A DNA stretch of 64,000 bases from Armigeres subalbatus (taxonomy: Eukaryota > Arthropoda > Insecta > Diptera > Culicidae): positions 218,587,783 to 218,651,782 of the forward strand of contig NC_085141.1 of assembly GCF_024139115.2 (NCBI RefSeq), written 5' to 3'. Below the pieces are notes generated by a model. It did not search any database. It was not told the DNA's origin and saw nothing but the letters and a program-made list of their open reading frames with translations. Below are positions 1-15,317 of this stretch, piece after piece. Every line of letters starts with the position of its first letter. The stretch's first letter is position 1. The translations under genes were made by a program, and so were the position numbers.

Positions 1-1360
1 ATAAACAGTTATGACTATCTCATTACTACAGGAAACGAGCGCTAAATCTTGGCATGTAGTTTTCGAAAATAACGTGGGTCTGTTTGTCCTCTTTTGTGTG
101 TACCCTCGTTGACAATGCTGCATGGTCTCGACTTTTGCCACAAGATGCGAATATTTTTGTTGACCAATTCTGTCCGTATTTTGAAAAAGCTTACCAAGTC
201 TTTAGTAGATTTTTAACATAGTTTGCCAAATTTGTGAGAGTTTTTGATAAAAACAGAAAAGCACTGTAAATACATTTTGTGTCTCCCCACTAGTTTTGAC
301 ATAAAGGGGGAAAAGCGATGACAAAGAAAATTATGATTATTATTGAATCATTTTCTAGCTTCCTCTTTATCTGGCTGTCGTTTACAAAGCCGAACAAATC
401 CCTTATCCTTTTATGTGTTGATTTGATTTTTCCGTTCCGACCGCCATTGGGGCAAGGAACCGTTTCCTTCGTGAATATGCATGGCAAATATACATATATG
501 AGAAATGAAGATAAAAATTCAAAATATTTCACCGTCTGGAAGGCAAACATCAGTTCTCCTGCGCCGAGCGGAAGGAGTGACAAACTTTACTTCTTCAGTG
601 GATGTTTCCATGCCGAAGACATACCACTTGGCTTGGAATGTTAAGTATCTCGCTGTGTGACAAGCTGCCATTCCGCTCTGCTCTGCTTAAACATCTATCG
701 GACGGGAGGAACTTGTTCATCCGAGAAGAGGTATCATTGCTCGCAATAGCCGTCTGGCACACAAAAGCAATAGAACTCCAGAGCAACATGGCTGTCGAAA
801 AAACTTTACCATAGAAATATATTAAGAATAATTTATCGCTTTTCGCGACGGGATGAGGACGACTGGCGAAGGAACTTTCCCGAAGAAACTCCTGCTCTCG
901 ATAGACATCGGCGAAGCACACATGAGCGAGTGGATTCCCCGGCTGTGAATCACTTGGAGTTTTCCAATTCGGATTATGTGGTCTTTCGAGAGGATAATTT
1001 ATGTAATAATGAGCGTAATAATTTTCAGACACATCTTAGTTTTTGGTAATGTTTAGATCCCGAGTTTCAAGCAATGAAGACATGTCTGTTTGTAAGTATT
1101 CGAACTTATTTGCGAAAGCGTTTCGTAACACGATCCAGTTTTCTGATAAGGTTTATGTCATCAAAGCGAGTAGTCTACTCACTCAATTAATTTTACTGTA
1201 TTCGGTGATATTTACCAAACTTTCAACAGCTGAACAACAGCTGGTAACTAATACCAAAGCGACTTTAGATTTTATTTAGAATTTTGAGAAGTTTGGTTCG
1301 AGAACCAAATAGTCTTTGCGTCAATCTGCCATAAAAATGTTCCCAAAACTTAACTTTGAA
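1..1360. other. Non-coding flank left of the satellite
   Basis: Mixed-composition sequence with no recognisable gene. The longest open frames (about 100-145 codons on either strand near 318-1032) overlap each other antisense, show no domain I recognise and no splice or start context that would favour one, so I do not call them. The junction to the satellite near 1360 is abrupt: ordinary sequence gives way to CCAATCC repeats within a few bases, with no visible terminal repeat or poly(A). Confidence 0.6.
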
Positions 1361-1570
1361 ACCAATCCAAATCCAATCCAAATCCAATCCAAATCCAATC
1401 CAAATCCAATCCAAATCCAATCCAAATCCAATCCAAATCCAATCCAAATCCAATCCAAATCCAATCCAAATCCAATCCAAATCCAATCCAAATCCAATCC
1501 AAAGCCAATCCAATCCAAATCCAAACCAATCCAAATCCAATCCAAACCAATCCAAATCCAATCCAAACCA
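1361..1570 (+). repeat. Left-edge 11-mer zone of the satellite
   Basis: The first ~140 bp are a nearly pure array of the 11-mer AATCCAAATCC, then a short transition zone mixing 11- and 10-mers, after which the 10-mer dominates. Unit length therefore changes with position: the edge keeps a distinct, T-richer monomer, consistent with edge units escaping homogenisation. Confidence 0.85.
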
Positions 1571-2403
1571 ATCCAAACCAATCCAAACCAATCCAAACCA
1601 ATCCAAACCAATCCAAACCAATCCAAACCAATCCAAACCAATCCAAACCAATCCAAACCAATCCAATTCGAACCAAACCAATCCAATCCAAACCAACCAA
1701 ACCAACCAAACCAATCCAAACCAATCCAAACCAATCCAAACCAATCCAAACCAATCCAAACCAATCCAAACCAATCCAAACCAATCCAAACCAATCCAAA
1801 CCAATCCAAACCAATCCAAACCAATCCAAACCAATCCAAACCAATCCAAACCAATCCAAACCAATCAAAACCAACCAAACCAACCAAACCAATCCAAACC
1901 AACCAAACCAACCAAACCAATCCAAACCAACCAATCCAAACCAATCCAACCAATCCAACCAACCAAACCAATCCAAACCAACCAAACCAATCCAAACCAA
2001 CCAAACCAATCCAAACCAATCCAAACCAACCAAACCAATCCAAACCAACCAAACCAATCCAAACCAACCAAACCAATCCAAACCAACCAAACCAATCCAA
2101 ACCAACCAAACCAATCCAAACCAACCAATCTGAACCAAACCAATCCAATCCAAACCAATCCAAACCAATCCAAACCAATCCAAACCAATCCAAACCAATC
2201 CAAACCAATCCAAACCAATCCAAACCAATCCAAACCAATCCAAACCAATCCAAACCAACCAAACCAAACCAATCCAAACCAATCCAAACCAATCCAAACC
2301 AATCCAAACCAATCCAAACCAATCCAAACCAATCCAAACCAATCCAAACCAATCCAAACCAATCCAAACCAATCCAAACCAATCCAAACCAATCCAAACC
2401 AAT

Positions 2404-2512
2404 TCAAACACACCCAACCCAAATCCAATCCAAACGCAATCCAAACCAATCCAAACCGATCCAAACCACCCAAATCAAATCCACTTTAAACCAATCCAAA
2501 CCCAATCCAAAC
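2404..2512 (+). repeat. Satellite landmark island, copy 1
   Basis: About 105 bp that break the monotony: CAAACACACCCAA, then CAAACGCAATCC, then CCGATCCAAACCACCC, then AAATCAAATCCACTTTAAA, ending in CAAACCCAATCC. The same ordered series recurs at 10109-10210 and 15318-15420, so these are copies of one ancestral segment and mark large duplications inside the array. Confidence 0.85.
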
Positions 2513-2732
2513 CAATCCAAACCAATCCAAACCAATCCAAACCAATCCAAACCAATCCCAATCCAATCAAACCCTAATCCAATCCAAACCAATCCAAACC
2601 AAACCAAACCAATCCAAACCAATCCAAACCAATCCAAACCAACCAAACCAATCCAAACCAATCCAAACCAATCCAAACCAAACCAATCCAAACCAATCCA
2701 AACCAAACCAACCAAACCAATCCAAACCAATC

Positions 2733-2780
2733 CAACCTTAATCCAATCCAAATCAAACCAAATCCAATCCGAATCCAACC
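2733..2780 (+). repeat. Satellite landmark 2, copy 1
   Basis: Short divergent stretch with the order ACCTTAATCC, CCAAATCAAACCAAA, AATCCGAATC. A matching series with extra changes lies at 14495-14545, which supports an ancient duplication of the surrounding array. Confidence 0.7.
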
Positions 2781-5700
2781 AAACCAACCAAACCAATCCA
2801 AACCAATCCAAACCAATCCAAACCAACACAACCAACCAAACCAACCAAACCAATCCAAACCAACCAAACGCAATCCAAACGCAACCAAACCAATCCAAAC
2901 CAATCCAAACGCAATCCAAACGCAACCAAACCAATCCAAACCAATTCAAACCAATCCAAACCAACCAAACCAATCCAAACCAACCAAACCAATCCAAACC
3001 AATCCAAACCAATCCAAACCAATCCAAACCAACCAAACCAATCCAAACCAATCCAAACCAACCAAACCAATCCAAACCAATCCAAACCAATCCAAACCAA
3101 CCAAACCAATCCAAACCAACCAAACCAATCCAAACCAATCCAAACCAACCAAACCAATCCAAACCAATCCAAACCAATCCAAACCAATCCAAACCAATCC
3201 AAACCAATCCAAACCAATCCAAACCAATCCAAACCAATCCAAACCAACCAAACCAATCCAAACCAACCAAACCAATCCAAACCAACCAAACCAATCCAAA
3301 CCAATCCAAACCAATCCAAACCAATCCAAACCAACCAAACCAATCCAAACCAATCCAAACCAATCCAAACCAACCAAACCAATCCAAACCAATCCAAACC
3401 AATCCAAACCAACCAAACCAATCCAAACCAACCAAACCAATCCAAACCAATCCAAACCAACCAAACCAACCAAACCAATCCAAACCAATCCAAACCAATC
3501 CAAACCAATCCAAACCAACCAAACCAACCAAACCAACCAAACCAATCCAAACCAATCCAAACCAATCCAAACCAACCAAACCAACCAAACCAACCAAACC
3601 AACCAAACCAACCAAACCAACCAAACCAACCAAACCAATCCAAACCAATCCAAACCAATCCAAACCAATCCAAACCAATCCAAACCAATCCAAACCAACC
3701 AAACCAACCAATCCAAACCAATCCAAACCAACCAAACCAATCCAAACCAATCCAAACCAATCCAAACCAACCCAAACCAATCCAAACCAATCCAAACCAA
3801 TCCAAACCAATCCAAACCAACCAAACCAATCCAAACCAATCCAAACCAACCAAACCAATCCAAACCAATCCAAACCAATCCAAAGCCAATCCAAACCAAT
3901 CCAAACCAACCAAACCAATCCAAACCAATCCAAACCAATCCAAACCAACCAAACCAATCCAAATCCAATCCAAACCAATCCAACCAAACCAACTGAACCA
4001 ACCAAACCAATCCGAACCAATCCAAACCAACCAAACCAATCCAAACCAATCCAAACCAATCCAAACCAAACCAAACCAACCAATCCAACCAACCAATCCA
4101 AACCAATCCAACCAATCCAACCAAACCAATCCAAACGCAACCAAACCAACCAAACCAATCCCAATCCAAACCAATCCAAACCAACCAAACCAACCAAACC
4201 AACCAAACCAACCAAACCAACCAAACCAACCAAACCAATCCAAACCAATCCAAACCAATCCAAACCAACCAAACCAATCCAAACCAATCCAAACCAATCC
4301 AAACCAACCAAACCAATCCAAACCAATCCAAACCAACCAAACCAATCCAAACCAATCCAAACCAATCCAAACCAATCCAAACCAATCCAAACCAACCAAA
4401 CCAATCCAAACCAACCAAACCAACCAATCCAAACCAATCCAAACGCAACCAAACCAATCCAAACCAATCCAAACCAATCCAAACCAATCCAAACCAAACC
4501 AAACCAAACCAAACCAATCCAATCCAAACCAATCCAAACCAACCCAACCAAACCAATCCAAACGCAATCCAAACCAATCCAAACCAACCAAACCAACCAA
4601 TCCAAACCAATCCAAACCAACCAAACCAATCCAAACCAACCAAACCAATCCAAACCAACCAAACCAATCCAAACCAATCCAAACCAACCAAACCAATCCA
4701 AACCAATCCAAACCAACCAAACCAATCCAAACCAATCCAAACCAATCCAAACCAATCCAAACCAACCAAACCAATCCAAATCCAATCCAAACCAATCCAA
4801 ACCAATCCAAACCAATCCAAACCAATCCAAACCAATCCAAACCAATCCAAACCAATCCAAACCAATCCAAACCAATCCAAACCAATCCAAACCAACCAAA
4901 CCAATCCAAACCAACCAAACCAATCCAAACCAACCAAACCAATCCAAACCAATCCAAACCAATCCAAACCAATCCAAACCAACCAAACCAATCCAAACCA
5001 ATCCAAACCAACCAAACCAACCAAACCAATCCAAACCAACCAAACCAATCCAAACCAATCCAAACCAATCCAAACCAATCCAAACCAATCCAAACCAATC
5101 CAAACCAACCAAACCAATCCAAACCAATCCAAACCAATCCAAACCAACCAAACCAATCCAAACCAACCAAACCAATCCAAACCAACCAAACCAATCCAAA
5201 CCAATCCAAACCAATCCAAACCAACCAAACCAATCCAAACCAATCCAAACCAACCAAACCAACCAAACCAATCCAAACCAACCAAACCAATCCAAACCAA
5301 CCAAACCAATCCAAACCAATCCAAACCAATCCAAACCAATCCAAACCAATCCAAACCAATCCAAACCAATCCAAACCAATCCAAACCAATCCAAACCAAT
5401 CCAAACCAATCCAAACCAATCCAAACCAATCCAAACCAATCCAAACCAAACCAACCAAACCAATCCAAACCAACCAAACCAATCCAAACCAACCAAACCA
5501 ATCCAAACCAACCAAACCAATCCAAACCAATCCAAACCAACCAAACCAATCCAAACCAACCAAACCAATCCAAACCAACCAAACCAACCAAACCAATCCA
5601 AACCAACCAAACCAATCCAAACCAATCCAAACCAATCCAAACCAATCCAAACCAACCAAACCAATCCAAACCAACCAAACCAATCCAAACCAATCCAAAC

Positions 5701-8700
5701 CAATCCAAACCAACCAAACCAATCCAAACCAACCAAACCAACCAAACCAATCCAAACCAATCCAAACCAATCCAAACCAACCAAACCAACCAAACCAATC
5801 CAAACCAACCAAACCAATCCAAACCAACCAAACCAACCAAACCAACCAAACCAACCAAACCAATCCAAACCAATCCAAACCAATCCAAACCAACCAAACC
5901 AACCAAACCAACCAAACCAATCCAAACCAATCCAAACCAATCCAAACCAATCCAAACCAATCCAAACCAATCCAAACCAATCCAAACCAATCCAAACCAA
6001 CCAAACCAACCAAACCAATCCAAACCAATCCAAACCAATCCAAACCAACCAAACCAACCAAACCAATCCAAACCAATCCAAACCAATCCAAACCAATCCA
6101 AACCAATCCAAACCAATCCAAACCAACCAAACCAATCCAAACCAATCCAAACCAACCAAACCAATCCAAACCAATCCAAACCAATCCAAACCAATCCAAA
6201 CCAATCCAAACCAACCAACCAAATCCAATCCAAACCAATCCAAACCAACCAAACCAACCAAACCAATCCAAACCAACCAATCCAAACCCAATCCAAACCA
6301 ATCCAAACCAATCCAATCCATAACCAATCCAAACCAACCAAACCAATCCAAACCAATCCAATCCATAATCCAATCCAAACCAATCCAAACCAATCCAAAC
6401 CAACCAAACCAATCCAAACCAACCAAACCAATCCAAACCAATCCAAACCAATCCAACCAAACCAACCAAACCAAACCAAACCAACCAAACCAATCCAAAC
6501 CAACCAAACCAACCAAACCAATCCAAACCAACCAAACCAACCAAACCAACCAAACCAATCCAAACCAATCCAAACCAACCAAACCAATCCAAACCAATCC
6601 AAACCAATCCAAACCAATCCAAACCAAACCAACCAAACCAACCCAAACCAATCCAAACCAATCCAAACCAATCCAAACCAACCCAAACCAATCCAAACCA
6701 ACCAAACCAATCCAAACCAACCAAACCAACCAAACCAATCCAAACCAATCCAAACCAATCCAAACCAACCCAACCAACCAAACCAATCCAAACCAACCAA
6801 ACCAACCAAACCAACCAAACCAACCAAACCAATCCAAACCAATCCAAACCAACCAAACCAATCCAAACCAATCCAAACCAATCCAAACCAATCCAAACCA
6901 ATCCAAACCAATCCAAACCAACCAAACCAACCAAACCAATCCAAACCAATCCAAACCAACTAAACCAACCAAACCAATCCAAACCAACCAAACCAACCAA
7001 ACCAAACCAATCCAACCAATCCAAACCAACCAATCCAAACCAACCAAACCAATCCAAACCAACCAAACCAACCAAACCAATCCAAACCAATCCAAACCAA
7101 CCAAACCAACCAAACCAATCCAAACCAATCCAAACCAATCCAAACCAATCCAAACCAACCAAACCAATCCAAATCCAACCAATCCAAACCAACCAAACCA
7201 ATCCAAACCAACCAAACCAATCCAAACCAACCAAACCAAACCAACCAAACCAACCAAACCAATCCAAACCAACCAAACCAATCCAAACCAATCCAAACCA
7301 ATCCAAACCAATCCAAACCAATCCAAACCAATCCAAACCAATCCAAACCAATCCAAACCAACCAAACCAATCCAAACCAACCAAACCAACCAAACCAATC
7401 CAAACCAATCCAAACCAATCCAACCAACCAAACCAATCCAAACCAACCAAACCAATCCAAACCAACCAAACCAATCCAAACCAACCAAACCAATCCAACC
7501 AACCAATCCAAACCAATCCAAACCAACCAAACCAATCCAAACCAACCAAACCAACCAAACCAATCCAAACCAACCAAACCAATCCAAACCAATCCAAACC
7601 AATCCAAACCAACCAAACCAAACCAATCCAAACCAACCAAACCAACCAAACCAATCCAAACCAACCAAACCAACCAAACCAATCCAAACCAATCCAAACC
7701 AATCCAAACCAACCAAACCAACCAATCCAAACCAATCCAAACCAATCCAAACCAATCCAAACCAATCCAAACCAACCAAACCAACCCAAACCAACCAAAC
7801 CAACCAAACCAATCCAAACCAACCAAACCAAATCCAACCAACCAAACCAATCCAAACCAATCCAAACCAATCCAAACCAATCCAAATCCAATCCAACCAA
7901 TCCAAACCAATCCAAACCAACCAAACCAATCCAAACCAACCAAACCAACCAAACCAATCCAAACCAATCCAAATCCAATCCAAACCAATCCAAACCAACC
8001 AAACCAATCCAAACCAATCCAAACCAACCAAACCAATCCCAAACCAAACCAAACCAAACCAAACCAATCCAAACCAACCAAACCAATCCAAACCAATCCA
8101 ATCCAACCAAATCCAAATCCAATCCAAACCAACCAATCCAACCAATCCAACCAACCAATCCAAACCAACCAAACCAATCCAAACCAATCCAAACCAACCA
8201 ACCAAACCAACCAACCAATCCAAACCAATCCAAACCAATCCAAACCAATCCAAACGCAATCCAAACCAATCCAAACCAATCCAAAACCAATCCAAACCAA
8301 CCAAACCAATCCAAACCAACCAAACCAATCCAAACCAACCAAACCAATCCAAACCAATCCAAACCAATCCAAACCAACCAAACCAACCAAACCAATCCAA
8401 ACCAACCAAACCAACCAAACCAATCCAAACCAATCCAAACCAATCCAAACCAATCCAAACCAACCAAACCAACCAAACCAATCCAAACCAATCCAAACCA
8501 ATCCAAACCAACCAAACCAATCCAAACCAATCCAAACCAACCAAACCAATCCAAACCAATCCAAACCAACCAAACCAATCCAAACCAATCCAAACCAACC
8601 AAACCAATCCAAACCAACCAAACCAATCCAACCAATCCAAACCAATCCAAACCAATCCAAACCAATCCAAACCAACCAAACCAATCCAAACCAATCCAAA

Positions 8701-10108
8701 CCAATCCAAACCAACCAAACCAACCAAACCAATCCAAACCAATCCAAACCAACCAAACCAATCCAAACCAATCCAAACCAATCCAAACCAACCAAACCAA
8801 TCCAAACCAACCAAACCAATCCAAACCAATCCAAACCAATCCAAACCAATCCAAACCAATCCAAACCAACCCAAACCAACCAAACCAACCAAACCAACCA
8901 AACCAATCCAAACCAACCAAACCAACCAAACCAACCAATCCAAACCAACCAAACCAATCCAAACCAACCAAACCAATCCAAACCAATCCAAACCAACCAA
9001 ACCAATCCAAACCAACCAAACCAACCAAACCAATCCAAACCAATCCAAACCAATCCAAACCAATCCAAACCAACCCAAACCAATCCAAACCAATCCAAAC
9101 CATCCAATCCAAACCAATCCAACTGAATCCAAACCAATCCAATCCAAACCAACCAAACCAACCAAACCAATCCAAACCAATCCAAACCAACCAAACCAAT
9201 CCAAACCAATCCAAACCAATCCAAACCAACCAAACCAATCCAAACCAATCCAAACCAATCCAAACCAATCCAAACCAACCAAACCAATCCAATCCAAACC
9301 AACTGAACCAATCCAAACCAACCGAACCAATCCAAACCAACCAAACCAATCCAAACCAATCCAAACCAAACCAAACCAATCCAATCCAAACCAATCCAAA
9401 CCAATCCCAACCAAACCAATCCAAACGCAATCCAAACGCAACCAAACCAACCAAACCAATCCCAACCAAACCAATCCAAACCAATCCAAACCAACCAAAC
9501 CAAACCAACCAAACCAATCCAAACCAATCCAAACCAACCAAACCAATCCAAACCAACCAAACCAACCAATCCAAACCAACCAAACCAATCCAAACCAACC
9601 AAACCAACCAAACCAATCCAAACCAATCCAAACCAATCCAAACCAATCCAAACCAATCCAAACCAATCCAAACCAATCCAAACCACCCAATCCAAACCAT
9701 CCAAACGCAATCCAAACCAATCCAAACCAATCCAAACCAATCCAAACCAACCAAACCAATCCAAACCAAACCAAACCAATCCAATCCAAACCAATCCAAA
9801 CCAATCCCAATCCAAACCAATCCAAATGCAATCCAAACGCAATCCAAACCAATCCAAACCAATCCCAACCAAACCAATCCAAACCAATCCAAACCAACCA
9901 AACCAAACCAATCCAAACCAATCCAAACCAATCCAAACCAATCCAAACCAATCCAAACCAATCCAAACCAATCCAAACCAACCAAACCAATCCAAACCAA
10001 TCCAAACCAATCCAAACCAATCCAAACCAATCCAAACCAATCCAAACCAATCCAAACCAATCCAAACCAATCCAAACCAACCAAACCAACCAAACCAACC
10101 AAACCAAT

Positions 10109-10210
10109 CCAAATACACCCAACCCAACCATCCAAACGCAATCCAAACCAACCAAACCGATCCAAACCACCCAAATCAAACCACCCAAACCAATCCAAAC
10201 CCAATCCAAA
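10109..10210 (+). repeat. Satellite landmark island, copy 2
   Basis: Same ordered landmarks as at 2404 (TACACCCAACCC, CAAACGCAATCC, CCGATCCAAACCACCC, AAATCAAA), but the ATCCACTTTAAA part is replaced by a CCACCC repeat. It starts ~7.7 kb after copy 1. A CCATCCAAACGC segment is shared with copy 3 but not copy 1, so copies 2 and 3 look more closely related there. Confidence 0.8.
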
Positions 10211-13200
10211 TCCAATCCAAACCAATCCAAACCAATCCAAACCAATCCCAACCAATCAAAACCCAATCCAATCCAAACCAATCCAAACCAAACCAAACCA
10301 ATCCAAACCAATCCAAACCAACCAAACCAATCCAAACCAAACCAAACCAACCAAACCAACCAAACCAATCCAAACCAATCCAAACCAACCAAACCAATCC
10401 AAACCAATCCAAACCAATCCAAACCAATCCAAACCAATCCAAACCAATCCAAACCAATCCAAACCAATCCAAACCAACCAAACCAATCCAAACCAATCCA
10501 AACCAATCCAAACCAATCCAAACCAATCCAAACCAACCAAACCAATCCAAACCAATCCAAACCAATCCAAACCAACCAAACCAACCAAACCAATCCAAAC
10601 CAATCCAAACCAACCAAACCAATCCAAACCAATCCAAACCAACCAAACCAACCAAACCAATCCAAACCAACCAAACCAATCCAAACCAACCAATCCAAAC
10701 CAACCAAACCAATCCAAACCAACCAAACCAACCAAACCAATCCAAACCAATCCAAACCAACCAAACCAATCCAAACCAATCCAAACCAACCAAACCAATC
10801 CAAACCAATCCAAACCAATCCAAACCAACCAAACCAACCAAACCAATCCAAACCAATCCAAACCAACCAAACCAAACCAATCCAAACCAATCCAAACCAA
10901 CCAAACCAATCCAAACCAATCCAAACCAACCAAACCAATCCAAACCAACCAAACCAATCCAAACCAATCCAAACCAATCCAAACCAACCAAACCAATCCA
11001 AACCAATCCAAACCAATCCAAACCAATCCAAACCAATCCAAACCAATCCAAACCAACCAAACCAATCCAAACCAACCCAAACCAATCCAAACCAATCCAA
11101 ACCAATCCAAACCAATCCAAACCAATCCAAACCAATCCAAACCAACCAAACCAACCAAACCAATCCAAACCAATCCAAACCAATCCAAACCAATCCAAAC
11201 CAACCAAACCAATCCAAACCAACCAAACCAATCCAAACCAATCCAAACCAATCCAAACCAATCCAAACCAACCAAACCAATCCAAACCAACCAAACCAAT
11301 CCAAACCAACCAAACCAACCAAACCAATCCAAACCAACCAAACCAACCAAACCAATCCAAACCAACCAAACCAATCCAAACCAATCCAAACCAACCAAAC
11401 CAATCCAAACCAACCAAACCAATCCAAACCAACCAAACCAATCCAAACCAATCCAAACCAATCCAAACCAACCAAACCAATCCAAACCAATCCAAACCAA
11501 CCAAACCAACCAAACCAATCCAAACCAATCCAAACCAATCCAAACCAATCCAAACCAACCCAAACCAATCCAAACCAATCAAAACCAAGCCAAACCAAGC
11601 CAAACCAATCCAATCCAAACCCAATCCAAACCAATCCAAACCAATCCAATCCATAATCCAATCCAAACCAACCGAAACCAATCCAAACCAATCCAATCCA
11701 TAATCCAACCAAACCAATCCAAACCAATCCAAACCAACCAAACCAATTCAAACCAAGCAAAACCAATCCAAACCAATCCAAACCAATCCAATCAAACCAA
11801 TCGAAATCAAACCAAACCAATCCAAACCAATCCAAACCAAGCAAACCAATCAAACCAATCCAAACCAATCCAAACCAAAAATCCAATCCAAACCAATCCA
11901 AATCAAACCAAACCAATCCAAATCAAATCCAAACCAATCCAAACCAATCCAAACCAATCCAAACCAAACCAATCCAAACCAACCAAACCAATCCAAACCA
12001 ATCCAAACCAATCCAAACCAACCAAACCAATCCAAACCAACACAAACCAATCCAAACCAATCCAAACCAATCCAAACCAATCCAAACCAATCCAAACCAA
12101 TCCAAACCAATCCAAACCAATCCAAACCAATCCCAACCAACCAAACCAACCAACCAAACCAATCCAAACCAATCCAAACCAATCCAAACCAATCCAAACC
12201 AACCAAACCAATCCAAACCAATCCAAACCAATCCAAACCAACCAAACCAATCCAAACCAACCAAACCAACCAAACCAACCAAACCAATCCAAACCAATCC
12301 AAACCAATCCAAACCAATCCAAACCAACCAAACCAATCCAAACCAATCCAAACCAACCAAACCAATCCAAACCAATCCAAACCAACCAAACCAATCCAAA
12401 CCAATCCAAACCAACCAAACCAATCCAAACCAATCCAAACCAATCCAAACCAATCCAAACCAATCCAAACCAATCCAAACCAATCCAAACCAATCCAAAC
12501 CAACCAAACCAATCCAAACCAACCAAACCAATCCAAACCAATCCAAACCAATCCAAACCAACCAAACCAATCCAAACCAATCCAAACCAACCAAACCAAT
12601 CCAAACCAATCCAAACCAATCCAAACCAATCCAAACCAATCCAAACCAATCCAAACCAATCCAAACCAATCCAAACCAATCCAAACCAATCCAAACCAAC
12701 CAAACCAATCCAAACCAATCCAAACCAATCCAAACCAACCAAACCAATCCAAACCAATCCAAACCAATCCAAACCAATCCAAACCAATCCAAACCAACAC
12801 AAACCAACCGAAACCAACCAAACCAACCAAACCAATCCAAACCAATCCAAACCAATCCAAACCAATCCAAACCAACCAAACCAATCCAAACCAATCCAAA
12901 CCAATCCAAACCAATCCAAACCAATCCAATCCAAACGCAATCCAAACCAATCCAAACCAATCCAAACCAATCCAAACCAATCCAAACCAACCAAACCAAT
13001 CCAAACCAATCCACATCCAACCAAACCAATCCAAACCAATTCAAACCAATCCAAACCAATCCAAACCAATTAAAATCCCATCCAAACCAATCCCAAGCCA
13101 ATCCAAACCAATCCAAACCAATCCAAACCAATCCAAACCAATCCAAACCAACCAAACCAATTAAAAATCCCATCCAAATCCAACCAATCCCAAACCAATC

Positions 13201-13570
13201 CAAACCAATCCAAACCAATCCAAACCAATCCAAACCAATCCAAACCAACCAAACCAACCAAACCAATCCAAACCAATCCAAACCAACCAAACCAATCCAA
13301 ACCAACCAAACCAACCAAACCAATCCAAACCAATCCAAACCAATCCAAACCAATCCAAACCAACCAAACCAATCCAAACCAATCCAAACCAACCAAACCA
13401 ATCCAAACCAACCAAACCAATCCAAACCAACCAAACCAATCCAAACCAATCAAAACCAACCAAACCAATCCAAACCAATCCAAACCAACCAAACCAATCC
13501 AAACCAACCAAACCAATCCAAACCAATCCAAACCAATCCAAACCAATCCAAACCAATCCAAACCAACCAA

Positions 13571-14115
13571 ACCAAACCAATCCAAATCCAATCCCAGTTC
13601 AATCTAAATTTAATCCAAATCCAATTGGAATCCAATTCAAACCCAATCAAAATCCAATCCAAATGCAAACCAAACCAATCCAAACGCAAACCAAACCAAT
13701 CCAATCCAAACCAATCCAATCCAAACCAATCCAATCCAAACCAATCCAAACCAATCCAAACCAACCAAACCAATCCAAACCAATCCAAACCAATCCAAAC
13801 CAACCAAACCAATCAAAACCAATCAAACCAACCAAACCAATCCAAACCAATCCAAACCAATCCAAACCAATCCAAACCAATCCCAATCCAATCCAATCCA
13901 AACCAATCTAAACCAATCCAATTCCAACCAACCAATCCAAACCAATCCAAACCAAATCCAAACCAATCCAAACCAAACCAAATCAAACCAAATCCAATCC
14001 AAACCAATCCAAACCAACCAAACCAATCTAAACCAATCTAAACCAATCCAAATGGAACCAAACCAATCCAAACCAATCCAAACCAACCAAACCAATCCCA
14101 GTTCAATCCAAATTA
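13571..14115 (+). repeat. Degenerate interior block of the satellite
   Basis: Locally diverged part of the array with several G and T substitutions: CCCAGTTCAATC near the start and again near 14098, CCAATTGGAATCC near 13622, and multiple CCAATCCAATCC runs. The two CCCAGTTCAATC points, ~510 bp apart, suggest a local duplication of a diverged segment. Confidence 0.7.
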
Positions 14116-14494
14116 ATCCAAACCAAACCAATCCAAACCAATCCAAACCAACACAAACCAATCAAAACCAATTCAAACCAACCAAACCAATCCAACCAAT
14201 CCAAACCAATCCAAACCAACCAAACCAACCAAACCAACCAAACCAATCCAAACCAATCCAAACCAATCCAAACCAATCCAAACCAATCCAAACCAATCCA
14301 AACCAATCCAAACCAATCCAAACCAATCCAAACCAACCAAACCAATCCAAACCAATCCAAACCAATCCAAACCAATCCAAACCAACCAAACCAATCCAAA
14401 CCAATCCAAACCAACCAAACCAAACCAACCAAACCAATCCAAACCAATCCAAACCAAACCAATCCAAACCAATCCAAACCAATCCAAACCAATC

Positions 14495-14545
14495 CAACCT
14501 TAATCCAACCAAATCAAACCAAACTAATCCGAATCAAACCAAATC
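14495..14545 (+). repeat. Satellite landmark 2, copy 2
   Basis: Diverged match to 2733-2780 (ACCTTAATCC, CCAAATCAAACCAAA, AATCCGAATC), about 11.8 kb away, with extra A-for-C or T-for-C changes. Confidence 0.65.
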
Positions 14546-15317
14546 TAATCCAAACCAACCAAACCAATCCAAACCAATCCAAACCAATCCAAACCAACAC
14601 AAACCAATCAAACCAATCCAAACCAATCCAAACGCAATCCAAACCAATCCAAACCAATCCAAACGCAATCCAAACCAATCCAAACCAATCCAAACCAACC
14701 AAACCAAACCAAACCAATCCAAACCAATCCAAACCAATCCAAACCAATCCAAACCAATCCAAACCAACCAAACCAATCCAAACCAATCCAAACCAACCAA
14801 ACCAATCCAAACCAATCCAAACCAATCCAAACCAATCCAAACCAATCCAAACCAATCCAAACCAATCCAAACCAACCAAACCAATCCAAACCAATCCAAA
14901 CCAATCCAAACCAACCAAACCAATCCAAACCAATCCAAACCAACCAAACCAATCCAAACCAATCCAAACCAATCCAAACCAATCCAAACCAATCCAAACC
15001 AACCAAACCAACCAAACCAATCCAAACCAATCCAAACCAACCAAACCAATCCAAACCAACCAAACCAATCCAAACCAATCCAAACCAACCAAACCAACCC
15101 AAACCAATCCAAACCAACCAAACCAATCCAAACCAACCAATCCAAACCAACCAAACCAATCCAAACCAATCCAAACCAACCAAACCAATCCAAACCAACC
15201 AAACCAACCAAACCAATCCAAACCAACCAAACCAATCCAAACCAATCCAAACCAACCAAACCAATCCAAACCAATCCAAACCAATCCAAACCAATCCAAA
15301 CCAATCCAAACCAATCC

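Noticed and set aside
595..1032. 145-codon frame on - near the left end
   Set aside because: No recognised domain, overlapping + frames of similar length, no start or splice context; likely chance.
1316..11656. 3,446-codon open frame on + (and giant frames on -) as genes
   Set aside because: Entirely satellite; no unit has a stop in any frame, all frames repeat the same 10-residue cycle, and both strands are open over the same DNA.
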